From assembly GCA_031411695.1 (NCBI GenBank), contig JANOBO010000025.1, positions 1 to 14,483 of the forward strand: a stretch of 14,483 nucleotides of DNA, written 5' to 3'. Numbering within the stretch: position 1 is the stretch's first letter; each line of letters begins with the position of its first letter. Both the position numbers and the translations under genes were made by a program. This document shows positions 12,788 through 14,483 of the stretch, piece after piece. This stretch comes from JAIBCL01 sp031411695. Lineage in GTDB: Bacteria; Verrucomicrobiota; Verrucomicrobiia; Verrucomicrobiales; Verrucomicrobiaceae. The notes below the pieces were generated by a model that saw nothing but the letters and a program-made list of their open reading frames with translations, did no database searches and was not told the origin of the DNA.

Positions 12788-14404
12788 TCAGGCGAAAGCG
12801 GCGTTGAGCGTCGTGGTGCTCGCGGTGGGTTTGTTTTCGATGGCGCGCTTCACGTCGCGCAGAAGCCCGGTCTGCGTCGTCAGTTCGCGCGTCTGGCGCT
12901 GCTGTTCACGGAGCATCGGATCGCCTCCGCCATACGCCGCGCCACCGCCGCCGATGCGCTGGATCGCCGAAACGGCGGCCTTGGACGCCTTCTCCGGTTT
13001 GTCCTTCGCAGCTTCCTCATCATCGAGGTTGAGCAGCGGCCCGATGGCCTTCTTCGGCTCCACATCCTCACGAGCCTTTTCCGACACCTTCTGCACGCGA
13101 TCCATCACGCCGCCGATGCTATCGCTGAGCTGCGTTTCCCAATCGCTCGTGTCGATGAGGCCGCTGCCCTTCGTGAATCCTTCCGAGAGCGCCGTACCGA
13201 TGTTCTCGAAAGTCTCGCGCATCCGGTTGCCGGCTTTGTCGAAGGCGGGAGTGAGCAGGTCGGCACTTGCTCGCTTGTTCTCGTCGCTGGCAGCTCGCAC
13301 GCCGTCCGCCCAGGATTGCACTTCTTTCGCGCCCTCGCCGATTTCGTCGCCGATGAGCGGGATGCCGGAGAGCCAGTCGAGCAGCTTGGCGATGCCATCG
13401 AGCAGGAACGCGATGAAACCTTGGGCGATGCCCATGATCGCTTTGCCCATGCCGATCCAGAAGTCGGCCGTGGTCACGATTTGGAAGAGCGTGATGGCGT
13501 TTTTCACTGCCTCGACGAGCCCCTGCCAGAGCGCCTGCGCCACGGCCATCAATGCGCCCGCGAGGAAGTTCACCGCGTTGGCGAAGGAGATCTTCGCGGA
13601 GGTGAACAGGATCTCGCCGACCTTCCCATCCGCGAACGCCTGCACGATGAAGGCCACGGCTTCGCCGGCCTTCTGCCCCCAGCTCGCGAGGTCGAGCGAG
13701 GCGAACTTGTCGAGCAGTGGCTTGAGCACCGGGGCGACCTTCTCCGCCACGCCGACCCAGAATCCGCGCACCTTCAGCCCAGTCAGCGCGAGCTTGTCGC
13801 TCACGTCATCAAAGAGCGCCGCATCTTTGGCGAGGATCTGAGCTTGGGAGCCGACCTGGCTCGCAGCATCACCGAAGCCGTCCGACGAAAAGAGCGCGAG
13901 CAACTCCGCGCCGCTGCGTCCGAAAATCTCCATCGAGGCTGCGGCTTTTTGCGACGGGTCTTGGATGGTGTTGATCGCGGTGCCGAGCGTGCGGAACTGC
14001 TCCGCGGGCGTCTTCTTCTTCAGCTCCTCCAGATTGATGCCGAGCTTCTTGATCGTGTCGTCCGCCGAGCCGCCTTGGAGCGTCTTCGCCATCTTGCCGA
14101 ACACCGGCCCGATGTCCTCCGCCGACTTGCCTGCGTTGGCGAACTCCTGCTGCAACACGACCAGATCGGCCACGGCGATACCCGTGTTCGCCGAGAGATC
14201 ATTGAGTTGCCCGCCGACATCGAGCGCCTGCTTGAATCGGTCGAACCCCGCCGTCACCACGCCCGCCGCTGCGCGGATGGCAATGAACGCCACCGCGAAC
14301 TTCGCGATGCGCGATTGCAGCGCCAGCATCTTGCCGCTGATACGCGCCAACGCGCCGCTCAGGCGGCTGTCGTCGGCATCGAATACGGCGGTGGCTTTCG
14401 GCAT
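12788..14404 (-). CDS. Phage tail tape measure protein
   Basis: The 538-aa product sets tail length and is ejected during infection in siphoviruses. The signature lies at about 120-172: LGINLEELKKKTPAEQF, then IQDPSQKAAASMEIFGRSGAELL, the common tape measure wording (LDELK-psEqF, DpaqrAalamEiFGrsG-eLL). An N-terminal helix (10-45) and hydrophobic helical segments between about 265 and 355 (for example LAGALMAVAQAL and IMGIAQGFIAFLLDGI) match the family's membrane-active middle. The C-terminus has charged coiled-coil stretches and a Gly-rich turn (GGGGAAYGGGDP). At about 0.15 nm per residue, the length suggests a tail near 80 nm, short for the class. The ATG has no Shine-Dalgarno site but has TTGAC 14 bases upstream. 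The gene entering from the right edge is not resolved. Confidence 0.93.
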   Translation of the reverse strand: MPKATAVFDADDSRLSGALARISGKMLALQSRIAKFAVAFIAIRAAAGVVTAGFDRFKQALDVGGQLNDLSANTGIAVADLVVLQQEFANAGKSAEDIGPVFGKMAKTLQGGSADDTIKKLGINLEELKKKTPAEQFRTLGTAINTIQDPSQKAAASMEIFGRSGAELLALFSSDGFGDAASQVGSQAQILAKDAALFDDVSDKLALTGLKVRGFWVGVAEKVAPVLKPLLDKFASLDLASWGQKAGEAVAFIVQAFADGKVGEILFTSAKISFANAVNFLAGALMAVAQALWQGLVEAVKNAITLFQIVTTADFWIGMGKAIMGIAQGFIAFLLDGIAKLLDWLSGIPLIGDEIGEGAKEVQSWADGVRAASDENKRASADLLTPAFDKAGNRMRETFENIGTALSEGFTKGSGLIDTSDWETQLSDSIGGVMDRVQKVSEKAREDVEPKKAIGPLLNLDDEEAAKDKPEKASKAAVSAIQRIGGGGAAYGGGDPMLREQQRQTRELTTQTGLLRDVKRAIENKPTASTTTLNAAFA

Positions 14405-14418
14405 GACCGCCGCGCGGC

Positions 14419-14423
14419 GTCAA
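14419..14423 (-). promoter_or_regulatory. TTGAC element 14 bases before the tape measure start
   Basis: TTGAC is part of CGTTGACGCCGC, identical over 12 bases to the element before the methyltransferase gene. The two genes are otherwise unrelated, which argues for a genome-wide start signal and not a locus-specific operator. Confidence 0.5.
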
Positions 14424-14483
14424 CGACTGCGTCGCTCTTTCGGAGATCAGATACGTCTGTTCGCGGGTGCTTCCTCGGCGTGG

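Noticed and set aside
12492..13841. Long plus-strand open frame (449 aa) opposite the tape measure gene
   Set aside because: Ser/Ala/Pro-rich antisense composition; the minus strand encodes a clear tape measure protein.
14447..14483. Possible C-terminus of an upstream gene ending ...EEAPANRRI then TGA
   Set aside because: Only 11 codons are in view and another frame is also open into the tape measure start, so the gene cannot be assigned.
1..14483. CRISPR array, tRNA, rRNA, insertion sequence or attachment repeat
   Set aside because: No spaced direct repeats, tRNA-like cloverleaf, transposase or terminal repeats were seen by eye.

Overview
The window is about 14.5 kb of GC-rich bacterial or phage DNA (roughly 60-70% GC in most lines, near 50% in parts of the methyltransferase gene). 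Every supported gene lies on the minus strand, so transcription runs from high to low coordinates. The host cannot be fixed from sequence alone. Sparse Shine-Dalgarno sites, a putative-Ig (He_PIG-like) domain and very Gly/Pro-rich secreted-type proteins would fit Verrucomicrobiota or a neighbouring phylum; this is an inference.

Region A (14404 to about 7037) is the distal half of a siphovirus-type tail morphogenesis module. It opens with a tail tape measure protein, followed by tightly packed proteins of 239, 209, 355, 59, 786 and 253 aa. The 786-aa protein has phage tail-fibre-like segments and the 253-aa protein has an Ig-like domain. No terminase, portal, capsid, integrase or attachment site is in view, so this could be a phage, a prophage, or a derived element.

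Region B (7040 to 2646) continues the same operon with unusual cargo. A 412-aa protein has an N-terminal Tad2-like (DUF2829-like) domain, a Pro/Gly/Pro low-complexity spacer and a beta-rich tail. It overlaps a small MNT-type nucleotidyltransferase. Then come three glycan enzymes: a DUF6734-like glycosyltransferase, a family-25 glycosyltransferase and a polysaccharide pyruvyl transferase-like protein. The run ends with a single-pass membrane/coiled-coil protein that could be a holin. Stop/start overlaps (ATGA or GTGA) join many of these genes, so they are probably translated together; their joint role (virion decoration or counter-defence) is inference.

Region C (2504 to the left edge) follows a 141-base gap containing a hairpin. 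It holds a complete C5 cytosine methyltransferase and the N-terminal 436 codons of a SNF2-type helicase that resembles DISARM DrmD and runs off the left edge. This looks like the start of a DISARM-type (or related BREX-type) defence locus beside the phage module, with a class-1-type helicase paired to a cytosine methyltransferase.

Across all regions, five genes carry the pentamer TTGAC exactly 14 or 15 bases before the start codon. On my reading only eight copies occur on the coding strand in the window, so this is a strongly non-random, unexplained start-associated signal.
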